Positions 54,051-64,000 of a stretch of DNA of 64,000 nucleotides are shown in pieces (the first letter of the stretch is position 1; each line of letters opens with the position of its first letter). Position numbers and translations under genes: made by a program. Where the stretch lies: positions 470,014,008-470,078,007 of the forward strand of contig NC_081405.1 of NCBI RefSeq assembly GCF_030272615.1, read 5' to 3'. Source of the DNA: Cryptomeria japonica (lineage: Eukaryota > Streptophyta > Pinopsida > Cupressales > Cupressaceae). A model generated the notes under the pieces. It worked only from the letters and a program-made list of their open reading frames with translations, ran no database searches and was not told the origin of the DNA.

Positions 54051-54804
54051 TGTTAGGATTCCCAAAGATACTGAGAGGGGGGGGTGAATGAGTATCTTGT
54101 CGGTTAACAGATTTTCTAACCTTATTAAATAAATTGCATTCCAAAACAGTGTGCCGGTAAACAAGAATTAATGCAGTAAATATGAACAATAAACACAACA
54201 TAGAAAGAACACCATAACACAAGATTTTTAATGAGGAAACCTGGTGTGGGAAAAACCTCAGTGGGATTTGTGACCCACAATATTCACTCACTAGCCAATG
54301 AATGGATATTACCTAAAATAGGGGCCTGCACATGCAAGAAGGCCAACAACCTAAATCTCATTGCTTAATTACAAAAGGGAAGTCTCACTGACTTACAAAA
54401 TGGATTATACAAATCCAATATGATGTACTGCTTTAGTTCAGCATCTGTTATGCCAGGTTCAGTACCGGTTTAAGCTCATACAATAACCATAAACCTTACT
54501 CCAAAATCTACCTTAATATTCACATATTACTTATGCAATAATCTCACCATGTCCGCATCTTTAATGATCTACAAGATCTCATACTTATATATGAGTCTTA
54601 TTACAATACACCTTGTTGGTTTACAAAAAGATATTACAATTAAACACAAAATCATGTCGGCCGGGGTGTCGGTAATCATCTTTGCCGCTACTAGTAAGCT
54701 ATATGTTGCTTAGAGTTTGTCGGTGCCATAGGATTGCAAGGTTGCCATCAATGACAATACCTTCAATCACCTACAATTTCTCATTGGAGTGTGCAATGCC
54801 AACA
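54051..54804 (-). repeat. Copia-B 5' LTR
   Basis: TGTTAGGATTCCC to GCAATGCCAACA on plus, 754 bp. Right neighbour is Copia-A gag, entered in mid-gene. Confidence 0.92.
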
Positions 54805-55440
54805 ATCTCTGCAAATGAGTACAAAGATAAGTTCAAGGTTAGTTTAGCAAATCTTGATGATTTATTGAAAAATCAAAGGGACAATGGAGACACTAGAGGT
54901 CTTGTATTTGAGCACCGAGAAAGTTCTGGTATTGCAAATCAGGACGATACATCCCACCAGAAGAACAATCAAGTGAATCCACCAGTCAACCGGAATCAGA
55001 ATTCATCAGTAGGACAACCAAATGCACATAAATTTAATGGTAGATGCTTTGTTTGCAAAAAATTTGGCCATGTGGCAAGTCAATGCAGAAATAGAGTCAA
55101 TCAGAACAACAATTCATTTATCGGCGAGTATTTCAATTGCAAAAAGTATGGTCATAGGACAGCAGATTGTAGAGTGAATGTAAAATGTCATGCATGTTGA
55201 AAGTTTGGAAATATGGCTAATCAATGTAGGTCAAAAATGATCAAGGTTAGAGCAAGGCAAATTGAAAGAACAATGACACTTGTTATGCATGCAACAAAGT
55301 AGGACACATTGCTAAATTTTGTAGAAGCAAGAACCTACCGGTAGGAACTGACAAATCAAATGAGAAGGGAAAGCAAAAATTTGATGATATTTAGAAGGAG
55401 CATGAGAAGAAGTGGGTTATGAAGTCTAAGGAACAATCAA
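54805..55440 (+). pseudogene. Copia-A copy c gag
   Basis: Starts mid-gag (SANEYKDKFKVSLANLDDLLKNQ) right after the Copia-B LTR. Knuckles CFVCKKFGHVASQC (intact) and FNCKKYGHRTADC; a TGA near 55198 breaks the third; later knuckle CYACNKVGHIAKFC at about 55279-55320. The coding order matches copies a and b. About 530 bp of internal sequence present in copy b (10675-11205) is missing on the left. Confidence 0.84.
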
Positions 55441-55625
55441 CAGAAGCATATACCCCAGTTACCCAACTTGCAGACTAGAATGTTCATGCACCAATAGGAA
55501 ACTCATCTGGTAACTAAGGAAGATGTCTTAGGGGGAGGCAAATTGATGGCAAATTTTGCATTGCCCCTAGTAGTTGTCTGAAAGCTTGTTTTAGATATTG
55601 GAGATTTCAGTTTGAAGGTTAACTG

Positions 55626-55952
55626 GTGAAGATTTGTTACATCTTGGATCTGGTTTGGTTTATCGATAAGCATTTATGTCAACAAAGAATTAGGGTTTCA
55701 TATAGGACACCTTATGAGTTATGGTTTGGTCATACACCTATAGTTAAGTATTTCAAATTCTTTGGTAGTCAATTGAAAAGTTTGATCCTAGATTTGATGA
55801 AGGGACATTTCTTATTTTTTCAACTGAAAGCAAAGCATATAGATGTTATAGCAAAATATTTCAAAGAATCGTGGAAAGTGCTAATGTCAAGGTGGTTGAG
55901 CAATACAGAGGTCAAATCAAAACTTATGAGAGAGAATCAGAAGTGGAAATGA
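55626..55952 (+). pseudogene. Copia-A copy c integrase C-terminal remnant
   Basis: RVSYRTPYELWFGHTPIVKYFKFFG, then shifted frames of the RKAYRCYNKR block. Same loss of integrase core as copies a and b. Confidence 0.8.
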
Positions 55953-56975
55953 TCATAACTAATCTGGTAGTGCCTACACCAGAACAACATGTTGAACTAG
56001 TTACCCCGGCAATATCAGAAAATTCAATAGCAAATGAAGATCAGACTAGAGAAACAGATTGTCAAGAGACTCCCAAGTATGTATGGTTGAATAATTCAAA
56101 AGATCAGATTATTGGAGACAAGATCAGAGTGATGACAAGGAGAAGGTTGGCAGCTGAAGGGGTATGCTTAATTTCTCAAATTGAACCGACATCAGTAAGT
56201 GAGGCATGTAAAGATGAATGTTGGATAAAAGATATGAAAGAGGATTTGGATCAGATAGAAAAGAACAACACATGGACTTTAGTTCCCTGGCCTAAAAATA
56301 AAAATGTTATTGGAACTAAATGGGTTTTTAGGAATAAATTGAATGAAGATGGACAAGTTGTGTGAAACAAGGCTAGATTGGTCTGCAAAGGATATTCTCA
56401 GAAGGAAGGAATTGATTAAGATGAAACCTTTTACTCTGGTAGCTAGGATTTTTCAGATATTTTCAAGGAACGACTAGAAATGGTTTGTGGTATCCTAAAG
56501 ATGATGTCTTTACACTATGGACATATACAGTTTCAGATTGGGTTGGAGATATAGATGACCAAAAAAGCACATCCGGTGTAGTTTTCTTTCTTGGAAAGAA
56601 ACTTTTTTCCATGGATCAGCAAGAAACGGTCATGTACTTATTTATCTACTACTGAATCTGAGTATGTTGTTGCTACTACTAGATGTACACAAGTTCTATG
56701 GATGAAGCAAATATTGAAAGATATAAGGGTAGATTGTGATGAACCGGTAGTTATTCATTGTGATAACTCTGTTTCTATTGGCATATCAAATAATTCAGTA
56801 TTTTATTTTAAGACAAAGCACTAATCAATCAAGTATAACTTTTTGAAGGAAAAGGTAGAAGCAAATGAAGTCAGATTGGTTTATTTAAACACTAAAGAGA
56901 AAATTGTGGATATCTTCACTAAACCTTTGCCCAAGGAATTATTTGAGTACTTTAGAGATAGATTGGGGGTCTATG
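55953..56975 (+). pseudogene. Copia-A copy c RT start fused to RNase H
   Basis: The 55871-56365 frame carries the linker and RT N-terminus (SEACKDECWIKDMKEDLDQIEK, GTKWVFRNKLNEDGQVV) up to the shared TGA at 56363-56365. Then the shared LVAR to IFRYF joint at about 56446 and RNase H: YTVSDWVGD (Asp kept), FFLGKKLFSMDQQ, STTESEYVV (Glu), VVIHCDNSVSI (Asp), KTKH followed by TAA, and IFTKPLPKELFEY. Cleaner than copies a and b, and lacking the C-run. Confidence 0.85.
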
Positions 56976-57344
56976 CCCCTCGGTAGAGACTTAAGTAATG
57001 TTGATTGGCATCAGTCCAATATGCATTATCAAAACTATCATTCATTCTGAATTGATGAGCTAGTGCTACTACTCAAGGGGAGTAGTCAATTGTGTGTTTT
57101 TTGGTTTTTCTTTGATGTTTATGTCAGATTTCTGGCATTGATGTCAAAAGAGGAGAGATATACATGTGAATTATAGAGCTTAATAGAGATATCAGTCAAA
57201 GGGGGAGTTTGGTCTATGGTTTGGTTAATTGGTTCAAAACTTCATGGATATATTATTCGTTGGGTGTCTTCCATTGGGGGAGACTTGTTTGGCATTTGGA
57301 TGTTTTTCACATCTAGTGTTGCCATCAATACCAAAGGGAGAGAT

Positions 57345-58527
57345 TGTTGGCAATTTGGAGGAATTGATTATGTGTTGCATTGATGTTTGTCATTGATATC
57401 AACACTAGCTTGTTTGGTTGTCTACCGGGTTTCCGTAGAGTGGTTGGATTGTGATGTTGATCAAGAGACCATCTTCGATATTCTCTGGTATGTTAAGATT
57501 GGTGGAATTAGTTTGTTTTGGTTATTCATGTGCGTGTCACATTTAGTTGGTTTAGGATTTGGTGATTCAGAAGCTATCATATGTTCTAGTAATCCTTTTG
57601 GCTACCGGTAGAGCTTTGTTGAAGATATTTTTATGGATTTGATAAGTGGTGTTGGTGTAGCTTCTAGAAGTTTCTTGGGATGCTGATGGTTATCATGTTC
57701 ATGTTCTAATTGATCAATGGTGTTGCATTGGCTTATGGTGATCTATTTTAGGTCTGGTGCTATTTTGTCTTAGGTTATGGACCGATTTATGTAACATGTT
57801 GGTGGATGCTCCTGATGCGTTACCGGTTGGATTTATTGTTTGGTTAATGTTATTTCAATCTCAGGCCAACTTGGGTTATCATTGGTTTGTGGGTTTATGT
57901 AATGGATTTATTGTATTATCTTTTAGGTATCCAACCTAATTTTTTATGTCCATGGTTTGTATAAATATGATGTAAGATCTCTTTGTAGATCATGATCGTG
58001 GATGGTCATGGGATTATTTGTGTGCGAATAAGGTTGTAATCATATGCAAAGGATTTGGTCGATCTTAGGTGATCGAATTGGGTTTGTGTAAGAGGTTTAA
58101 GACCTCTAGTATTGAGCTTAACCGGAACTGTACTCAGGCATAAGAGATGTTATTCTTGTAGTTCAATCTGCTTTATGTATTGTAGTCCAAATATTTCTTG
58201 TAGTTAGTGAGGCTCCTTTTGTGATGAGCAGTGCCCTCTAGGTAGTGTGCCTTCTTGCATGTGCAAGTCCTTTATATGTAATATGTATTCATCTAATCAA
58301 TGGATAGATATTGTGGGTCACCAATCCCACCATGGTTTTTCTACTTTGAGGTTTTCCACATATAAATCTTTGTGTTATGGTGTTGATCTTTGTGGTTGCA
58401 TTATTACTTGTTGTTATTCGCTTTTATGCATACCTGTTACTAAATTGTTGTCCTGATAAGGTTAAAATTAATCATACCGAGAGAACACCGATTCTCCCCT
58501 CACTCTGAATGTTATTGGATTCCAACA
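57345..58527 (+). repeat. Copia-A LTR3
   Basis: TGTTGGCAATTTGG after PPT AAAGGGAGAGAT, ends GGATTCCAACA, 1183 bp, TATAAATA at 57960-57967. It is followed by TCTGGTATCTTGC, which resembles the first bases of a copia PBS, so it may once have been followed by yet another copy. Confidence 0.9.
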
Positions 58528-58683
58528 TCTGGTATCTTGCATATGCTTACCAATAGCTAGAGAAATATTATTATGTCTCCCATCAGCACGCTCGTCCTTC
58601 CCCCCAGCATCAAAATGTGCTAAACTTGGAAAATTTTAGCATCCAAGAAATAATGATGAATTTTCAAAAATAATTAAAGTCTA

Positions 58684-59760
58684 TAGAGGAAGATCAAGAA
58701 TAGTGCCTACAACAAGACCAGCTTTCTTACCAGGCACGACTTCAATAGTAGTAAACAGAGTCTCAAAGAAAACAACAAGAGTAGTTTCTTGCAATGCAAG
58801 TTTTTGTTAGGGAAGAAAAGATTAGATGGCTAGCAGCCATGGAAAAGCAGCTCATGCAAGGAGAAATCGGTTGTTGGAGCTCCTAAACTAGAAATATCAA
58901 GCATCATATAAGAGATGCCTTCTAATGAGCCCCCTAAATCTCTTTTGCAAAAATTCTTTCCCCCTCAGCTCTTTGTCCCTAATACCATTTAACTTTTCAA
59001 GGGTGGACCTATTGTTCGGAGGCCTAATTGGTATTGTGAGCAAAGGAAAGAAGAGGAGCAATTTGTTGGTTGTGAGCTTTGATATGCTTGCAAGGATGAA
59101 GAGTCACCCTTACCACAGAAGAAAAATGAAGATGAGCAGTTGCAGCAACAAGGCGCTGGACAAGTTGGAGATAAAAATGAAGAAGAGGATTTATTCCTTC
59201 CATTTAATAAATTTCCTTGATTTATTGACAAGCAAGAAGAGGATTTTGCCATTTATATCATGGTAAAAGTATTAAAGAAGTAAGTAGATGTTGAAAATCA
59301 TGAAAAAGTTCATGAGGTTGAGGAGGAGAAGAAGCTTGATGCTTCTATAGATTATCATGAGGACTTTTGTGAAGTAAGGGTGATCTCTGCCATGGAAGGA
59401 AGCAAGGAGGATATTAATGAGGATAAATTATGGGATGAGTTAGATGTTTTTTTCTCATCTATTCACATCAAGCCATCATCTTCTAAGTTGGATGACCACT
59501 ATGAGAATGCACAATGGAAGGAGATTTGCATACCAATAGATGAGCCATTAGGACCAACCCATGTTAGTCAACAAAACATTAAGGAAGTCGGGCATAGGAA
59601 TGAATCCAATGTCTATTGCTTGAACTTGGCACTTTCAAGAGGATGCCCCATCAGGCATCTAGCTTGGATGGAGAGTTTCAAGTTTCCCCTGGTCATTCTT
59701 ACCTTTAATAATGAAGATGAGCATCAGGGAGAGCAGATTCAACCCACCCATTCACTATAG
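58684..59760 (+). pseudogene. Decayed ORF of unknown function right of the array
   Basis: A single plus-strand frame is mostly open for about 358 codons with stops at 58684, 58831, 58909, 58990, 59083, 59215 and 59281; the last 159 codons (59284-59760) are uninterrupted. Readable parts: LFKGGPIVRRPNWYCEQRKEEEQ, a Gln/Glu/Lys-rich stretch, an acidic segment (EEEKKLDASIDYHEDFCEV), and WDELDVFFSSIHIKPSSSKLDDHYENAQW, CPIRHLAWMESFKFPLVIL. No known domain. It could be retroelement coding DNA or a dead host gene. Confidence 0.45.
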
Positions 59761-60315
59761 AAAGGCAACATTCAAGAATGGGTGACTCTTTGTTCCTGAC
59801 ATGTGGGAGGCATTCCAAAAGTCCATCAGATGCTTATTATTTTTTCTTTTATCATTTATTGTCCAAGAACTTGTGAACCATCAGAAGTTGGTCAGAAGGG
59901 GAAGCTACTTTGATAAGCTAGTTAATCGCTTTGTTTAATTTCATTTCAAAATTTGGAGATCATGTAAATAATAGTTAGATGGATTTTCCCTTCCAAGAAG
60001 TGTAACTATAGATATTGTGTTCTCCTTAAGAGAATGCATATTTTATCTTCCAGTTTTCCTCCAAGTGCAGTAGTGCACATGTTTTGTGGACCCTCTTAGT
60101 GACTTTGTGCACAATGGATGGCTAAGGCTACTGGTTTTCTAATGTTAGTATTTTTTGTGCCCTTATGATTCATCATTAAGAATCAATCTAAGACATTTGA
60201 AATGAATTAGTAAGGAAAAAAATTCTTTAGGCATGGATAAGGCATTCTAGTATGTGAAACCAGAGATTTTGGGTTCTCACCTTCGCAAACAAAGGTCCCC
60301 TATGAGTCGCCAGAG
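59761..60315. other. Non-coding interval
   Basis: Nothing recognisable. Ends with a 9-bp inverted repeat ATGTAGATT/AATCTACAT at about 60316-60335, which begins the dispersed repeat. Confidence 0.5.
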
Positions 60316-60398
60316 ATGTAGATTAAAATCTACATCTTTTGTGGGTTATGATCAAGGCAATGATGAAACATGTCAAAATTAGTCCAAAGGAGATCTGG
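60316..60398 (+). repeat. Dispersed repeat, right copy (partner 4735-4827)
   Basis: GTGGGTTATGATCAAGGC, AACATGTCAAAA and GGAGATCTGGAG blocks as in the left copy. Continues into unrelated DNA at 60399. Confidence 0.75.
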
Positions 60399-60843
60399 AG
60401 CCACACAAAAGTGATGAACCAATCAGAGGTGTGTGTTGGGACTAATTAAAATTGAGTCAAGTTTAGAGGCCCAATCCAAAAATTTGCTCCGCATACCTAA
60501 ACGAGTTAGTTTGAAGGGCTTAGTTTGCAAGAGGGTAAAATGGGACCAGTTGATTTTCAAAGGGTAAGGCTTGAGATTCATGTCCCACACCTTTCATTTG
60601 GCCTATTCAGTGATGTGCAACTTTCAAAATTCATTTTGGATGAGTTTATGAGGTACCCAGTTTGAGGGGTGAGCTGGAAGTGCATTTTAGGCACAAATGC
60701 AGATTTTATGGAGTAGCCTACTTTGAGCGATTACATCTTTTGCCCTGTTGATCATCATGAAGAAATAAAAAGTGGATTCAATTATATGCATTAATGTGAG
60801 TCACCTTGCAAAATTTAAGGTCTTGATGAATCCATTTGCTTAG
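60399..60843. other. Unclassified interval
   Basis: No ORF of interest and no clear repeat. Confidence 0.4.
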
Positions 60844-61215
60844 TTTTCAAAACCGAATCCGTTTGCAGTTTGTGTGTTTTGGCAAGTCCCTGTTTCGACA
60901 GCTAGTTGGAGCCCTATTTTGCACAATTGTAAAAATTGCCTCAGTAAGCGTCATGCCAAAGTGTTTCTTCCGAGTTGATGTCGGTATAAATGATGAGCTA
61001 CATTCCAAATTTCAAGGCTCTACTAATCTGTTTGATCAGTTTTCAAAGCTCAATCCGTTTGTAGTTTGTGATGTTTGCACAAGTGTAAAAATGTCCTGGT
61101 GAGCGTCATGTCAGAATGTTTGTTCCGGGCTAATGTTGGTATAAATGGTGAGCTAAATTTCAAATTTCAAGCTTTTATCAATCCGTTTGATCGGTTTTCA
61201 AAAGGACTCATTTTG
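60844..61215 (+). repeat. ~155-195-bp degenerate tandem repeat
   Basis: Units start TTTTCAAA(A/G)C at 60844, 61040 and 61195. Shared blocks: AATCCGTTTGYAGTTTGTG, GTMAGCGTCATGYCA, GATGTYGGTATAAATG and GAGCTAMATTYCAAATTTC. Unit 1 has about 41 extra bp. Confidence 0.75.
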
Positions 61216-62435
61216 CCATCAAATTCAGTTATCTGCACTTCTAGTGTTAGATCAGTTAATGTAGCCATTTTGGTGAGCGCATCGTTTGCATCTTGTCAGT
61301 CGGGTGATCAAACTAAGAATTCAAAGGTTTAATATGTACTTAAAGGTACCTATGTTCCGAATTTGAGAGCCTACGGAGGTCGTTTGATATTTTTGAGAAA
61401 GGCATCATGTGTTGCCAGAACATTGACTTCATCAGGTCCGCAGTGTCGACAAAGCCAGTTGGCCGTTTTCGGAAATTAATATCTCTTCACTTGGGACTCG
61501 TCTTGAGAAACTGTTTGATAGATGTCATCCTTGTATATCAAAGTACACGCCTGTCAGATGGTGAGCTCCAAAAAGGTGTTTTGACAGGTTTGAAAATTAC
61601 GTCTTCGCGATTAAATGCAAAAATTGTGGCGTAATTGCCTGAAGGTTGTAAAATGCGGATTAATGATCCGAAAATGGTGCCGATCGATTCCAGAGGTGTG
61701 TTTGAGGTCCGTGAAGCATTCCAAAGGTCAGTTGCGTGAAATCAAAATTTTTTTTAGTCAGACCCACTTTGGGGCCCGACCTGACTCATGCCCGCGGATT
61801 GATTTTATTGGCGATTTTTGTTTACTGGGGGAATTTCAGCGTGATAAAGGATATGATGCAATCCACAAGTCATAGTCAGGTAAAGTTCATATCAGTAGCA
61901 GCCATTTGGGATTCAAGGTTAAAGACATTGTGAATGTCAAGGGTGTCTCCTTTGATTTGTCAGCATCCTTCCAGATTGCAAGAGTTTCGTTTTTAAGACA
62001 ACAAAGGTTAAATATTGTGTTTGAAAAATATCATGACATGTGTCAATGTTCTTTTTTGTATGAGAATGGGGGAATCTATATCAAGCTTGGTTAATACATT
62101 GGACAGTTCAAAATGCTTGATTCCTCAGGAGTATGTAAAAGGGATGAGGATTTCAATGTTGAACAAGCGTCCCACATCTTCATATTCACAAATTTGTGAT
62201 GTGTCCACAAAAGAACTTGGAAAGCTTCCCCATGAAGTGTTTTTTGGAGTTCAATTTCATCCCATTGGCAAGTTCTTCGCTTGCTCAAGTGCATGCTACT
62301 CGCACCTTGATGGCAAGAAAGTTGCTGTCAAAGTTTCAACGCACATTTAACCAACACAGCAGCTTCTATTACTGCAACATTGGAGCAGCAAGATCGTGGT
62401 GTAAAGGAGCAGCAGCAAAGACCTCCCAGCAGTTC
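61216..62435. other. Unclassified interval
   Basis: No domain and no LTR edges. Style (GGTGAGCGC, long AT-rich UTR-like runs) resembles the interior of a long gypsy LTR, but this is only an impression. Confidence 0.4.
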
Positions 62436-62925
62436 ACGTGGTGAGTGAAGGGGCAGGTTGAAACCTTACAACAAATGCAATCTGGGAAGTGTAATGCCAT
62501 CCCCAGCAAAGGTTTTCAAGCAAATGTAATTTGGCAATTATAAAACCATATTTCTCCTCCCACGTGATGGCTGGAGAAGGGCAGCAGTAGCTCAAATCAA
62601 ATGCATATTGGATGGTGTAAAGCCATTTTCCGAAAGTCCACGTGATGAGTGAGTTGCAGATTTAAAATGTAATTTAGAAGAAGTTTAAACAACAAATGAA
62701 ATCAGTCCTCCCTCCTGTGTGCGTTTGGAAGAGCATTGAGCTCCCAAGTGAATGCAAACAGAAATAGAACTTTAATCATCCCCTACGTGGATAGTTTGAA
62801 GGCCATTGAAACATGGAATAATGTTGAATATAATAGAATTCTCCCTCAAGTGGCATGGTAAATTGGGCTTTCAAATTTCAAGCAAAGCATTTCCTCCCCT
62901 GCGCAATGGAAAAGGGTAAGTAAAC
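62436..62925 (+). repeat. Degenerate repeat with G-box (CACGTG) cores
   Basis: Successive units begin CTCCYACGTGRTGRSTG: CACGTG at 62437, 62560 and 62640, TACGTG at 62783, then weaker CTCAAGTGGCATGG and CCTGCGCAATGG. Unit length 65-140 bp, with a shared AAATGCAATTTGG...AAAGCCAT middle. Confidence 0.65.
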
Positions 62926-63232
62926 CAGTTAAAATCTTTATGCAAATCAATTGCCAATGTTGCCAATGTCCTCTCTGCAGATGTATAGCGTGGGAGAAAT
63001 GAAGAAGGTGTTTAGTCTGAGGTTTAAAAAACTCCAAAGCAAAGGTATTGCCAGTTTGGGCATGAAAATCTTCAAAAAAATACAGCTACAGGAAAACCAC
63101 AATATCCCACATTGGCTGGGAAGTGGACTTTTTTTATGTTTATATGCAAAAACGCACTATAGTAATATGTCTAAGCCATAAAGGCTTTTGACACAAGGTG
63201 CCCATGGGCGCCCAAGGTGGGCCCACGTGTGA

Positions 63233-63310
63233 GCACGCTTCTCGAGGTGATGGAGGAGTTGACTGGATGAAGACCAAGTGGACCCCATGCAGGCACGCTT
63301 CTCGAGGCAA
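63233..63310 (+). repeat. GCACGCTTCTCGAGG direct repeat
   Basis: GCACGCTTCTCGAGG at 63234 and again 59 bp later, both after a GAG/CAG and before GG or GCAAAT. Confidence 0.85.
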
Positions 63311-63439
63311 ATAGGCAAAATTTTGCAGACGAAGGTCGGGTTAATGAGCGAGCAAGTTCGAGAGAGATCAACGGCTCGCGCTATTTCGCGAAGGGAGATG
63401 CACATAGTTTAAACCCCACAAAATAGCGAAAGTGAACAA

Positions 63440-63660
63440 GAGCCGTCCATGTGGCACACAGGTGGCGGGTACAGTCAGCAGTCCAACAGGCGGGTCCTGG
63501 TGAGGTGGCACCTAGTGGCGATGACGTGGCATACAAGCAAGCAGCCCAGTGGTGATGACATGGCTGACAAGTGGCAAAAGATGAGGTGTCATCCCAGGTG
63601 GCACCCAGTAGACCCCATCAGCCAATCAGACCCCGCCACATGGCAAGGCGTCAGAGCACA
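63440..63660 (+). repeat. GTGGCA / TGACGTGGCA word cluster
   Basis: GC-rich stretch with ATGTGGCACA, GAGGTGGCACC, GATGACGTGGCATAC, GATGACATGGCTGAC, CAAGTGGCAAA, CAGGTGGCACCC and CACATGGCAAGG. TGACGTGG is a plant bZIP-type core. No regular period. Confidence 0.6.
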
Positions 63661-64000
63661 TATGGAGGCAAAAATCAAATTTTAAATGAATAAATGATAT
63701 AGTTTAAACTATAGAGAAATTCGAAAAATTTAAATGATGGGTCCATGTTGAGGATTAATTCGCCCAGGGCTCAATTTTTGGCCAAAGTATAAAGTGTTAT
63801 ATGTTTTCGGGAAGCTCTCGGAGTGAGGAATCCGACTATGAAGTTAATTTTGGCAAATCTGGGATATTTTGGATGTAGTTTTCATGGGAACAAAATTCAG
63901 TTAGAGAAGGGACACTTGGCAATTCAGTTGCAGATTTGTTTTTCTTCCCTCATCTTTTTATTCCCCATTCTTCTCAGTTGTAGGGGTTCCAGAAATTTGG
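63661..64000. other. Right-edge interval, unclassified
   Basis: No ORF. A TTTAAACTATAGAG stretch at 63701-63717 and a pyrimidine-rich TTCTTCCCTCATC run near 63940. May be an LTR cut by the window edge. Confidence 0.35.

Larger units (their letters stand above)
47680..54804 (-). mobile_element. Copia-B: minus-strand copia-type element with extra ORF, split by Copia-E LTR
   Basis: LTRs at 47680-48458 and 54051-54804 (about 95 percent similar by eye), PBS at 54037-54048, PPT-like tract at 48459-48472. The interior holds a gag (53048-54036), then an LTR of another family (about 51588-53047), then a non-canonical ORF (48676-51094). No RT, RNase H or integrase. No TSD: the left flank is Copia-A LTR2, the right flank Copia-A gag, so the target lost about 0.8 kb. 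Whether the extra ORF belongs to Copia-B or arrived with Copia-E is unresolved. Confidence 0.8.

Noticed and set aside
62015-62444. Overlapping short ORFs as a host exon
   Set aside because: No domain, no splice-site logic, and neighbouring DNA is repeat-like; evidence too weak.

Overview
This window looks like intergenic DNA from a large-genome seed plant, probably a conifer (inference from base composition and retroelement content; I cannot name the species). I find no convincing host gene, tRNA or rRNA. Almost everything is LTR retrotransposon, nested and partly tandem. Family names below (Copia-A, B, D, E; Tat-1, Tat-2; TRIM) are local labels.

Layout. 1-3462: 5' half of a minus-strand Ty1/copia element (Copia-D) with PBS and LTR, running off the left edge. 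3581-3838: decayed plant-type RNase H domain. 4828-58527: the backbone, a head-to-tail array of an internally deleted Ty1/copia family (Copia-A) in which neighbouring copies share LTRs: internal a (4828-9468), LTR1 (9469-10674), internal b (10675-13012 and 29363-30100), LTR2 (30101-30880 and 47556-47679), internal c (54805-57344), LTR3 (57345-58527). Younger elements interrupt it: a 2.0-kb TRIM-like element (5142-7158, TSD GTAGA); a 16.3-kb Tat-lineage Ty3/gypsy derivative, Tat-2 (13013-29357, TSD GTTTC), itself split by a 3.8-kb LTR-bounded insertion (18043-21883, TSD GTTTA); a 16.7-kb Tat-lineage element, Tat-1 (30881-47555, coding strand minus); and a minus-strand copia pair, Copia-B/Copia-E (47680-54804). 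58528-64000 is unclassified repeat-rich DNA with several degenerate tandem arrays.

Tat-1 is young: its two 767-bp LTRs differ at one position that I can see. Its gag-protease-RT-RNaseH-second RNaseH-integrase lies in one 2500-codon frame interrupted by three stops. On the opposite strand, between pol and the 3' LTR, is an independent gene: TATA box, short first exon, canonical GT-AG intron and a plant mobile domain (PMD) exon. Tat-2 has lost gag-pol but keeps a decayed version of the same antisense unit (TATA, ATG-GC exon, GTAAGT donor, PMD).

The most interesting signal is around these antisense genes. In each Tat element a family-specific short motif (GCGTCTGTG in Tat-1, TTGTCGTNTGA in Tat-2) is arrayed in the gag leader and again, in the same sense relative to PMD, inside the PMD intron. 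Tat-1's intron also carries about seven copies of a hairpin with constant loop core TTGTGATGAACA and arms that change between copies while staying complementary. I propose this paired-array and hairpin intron system as the candidate undescribed feature. A second candidate is the ~800-codon non-canonical ORF inside Copia-B (48676-51094).
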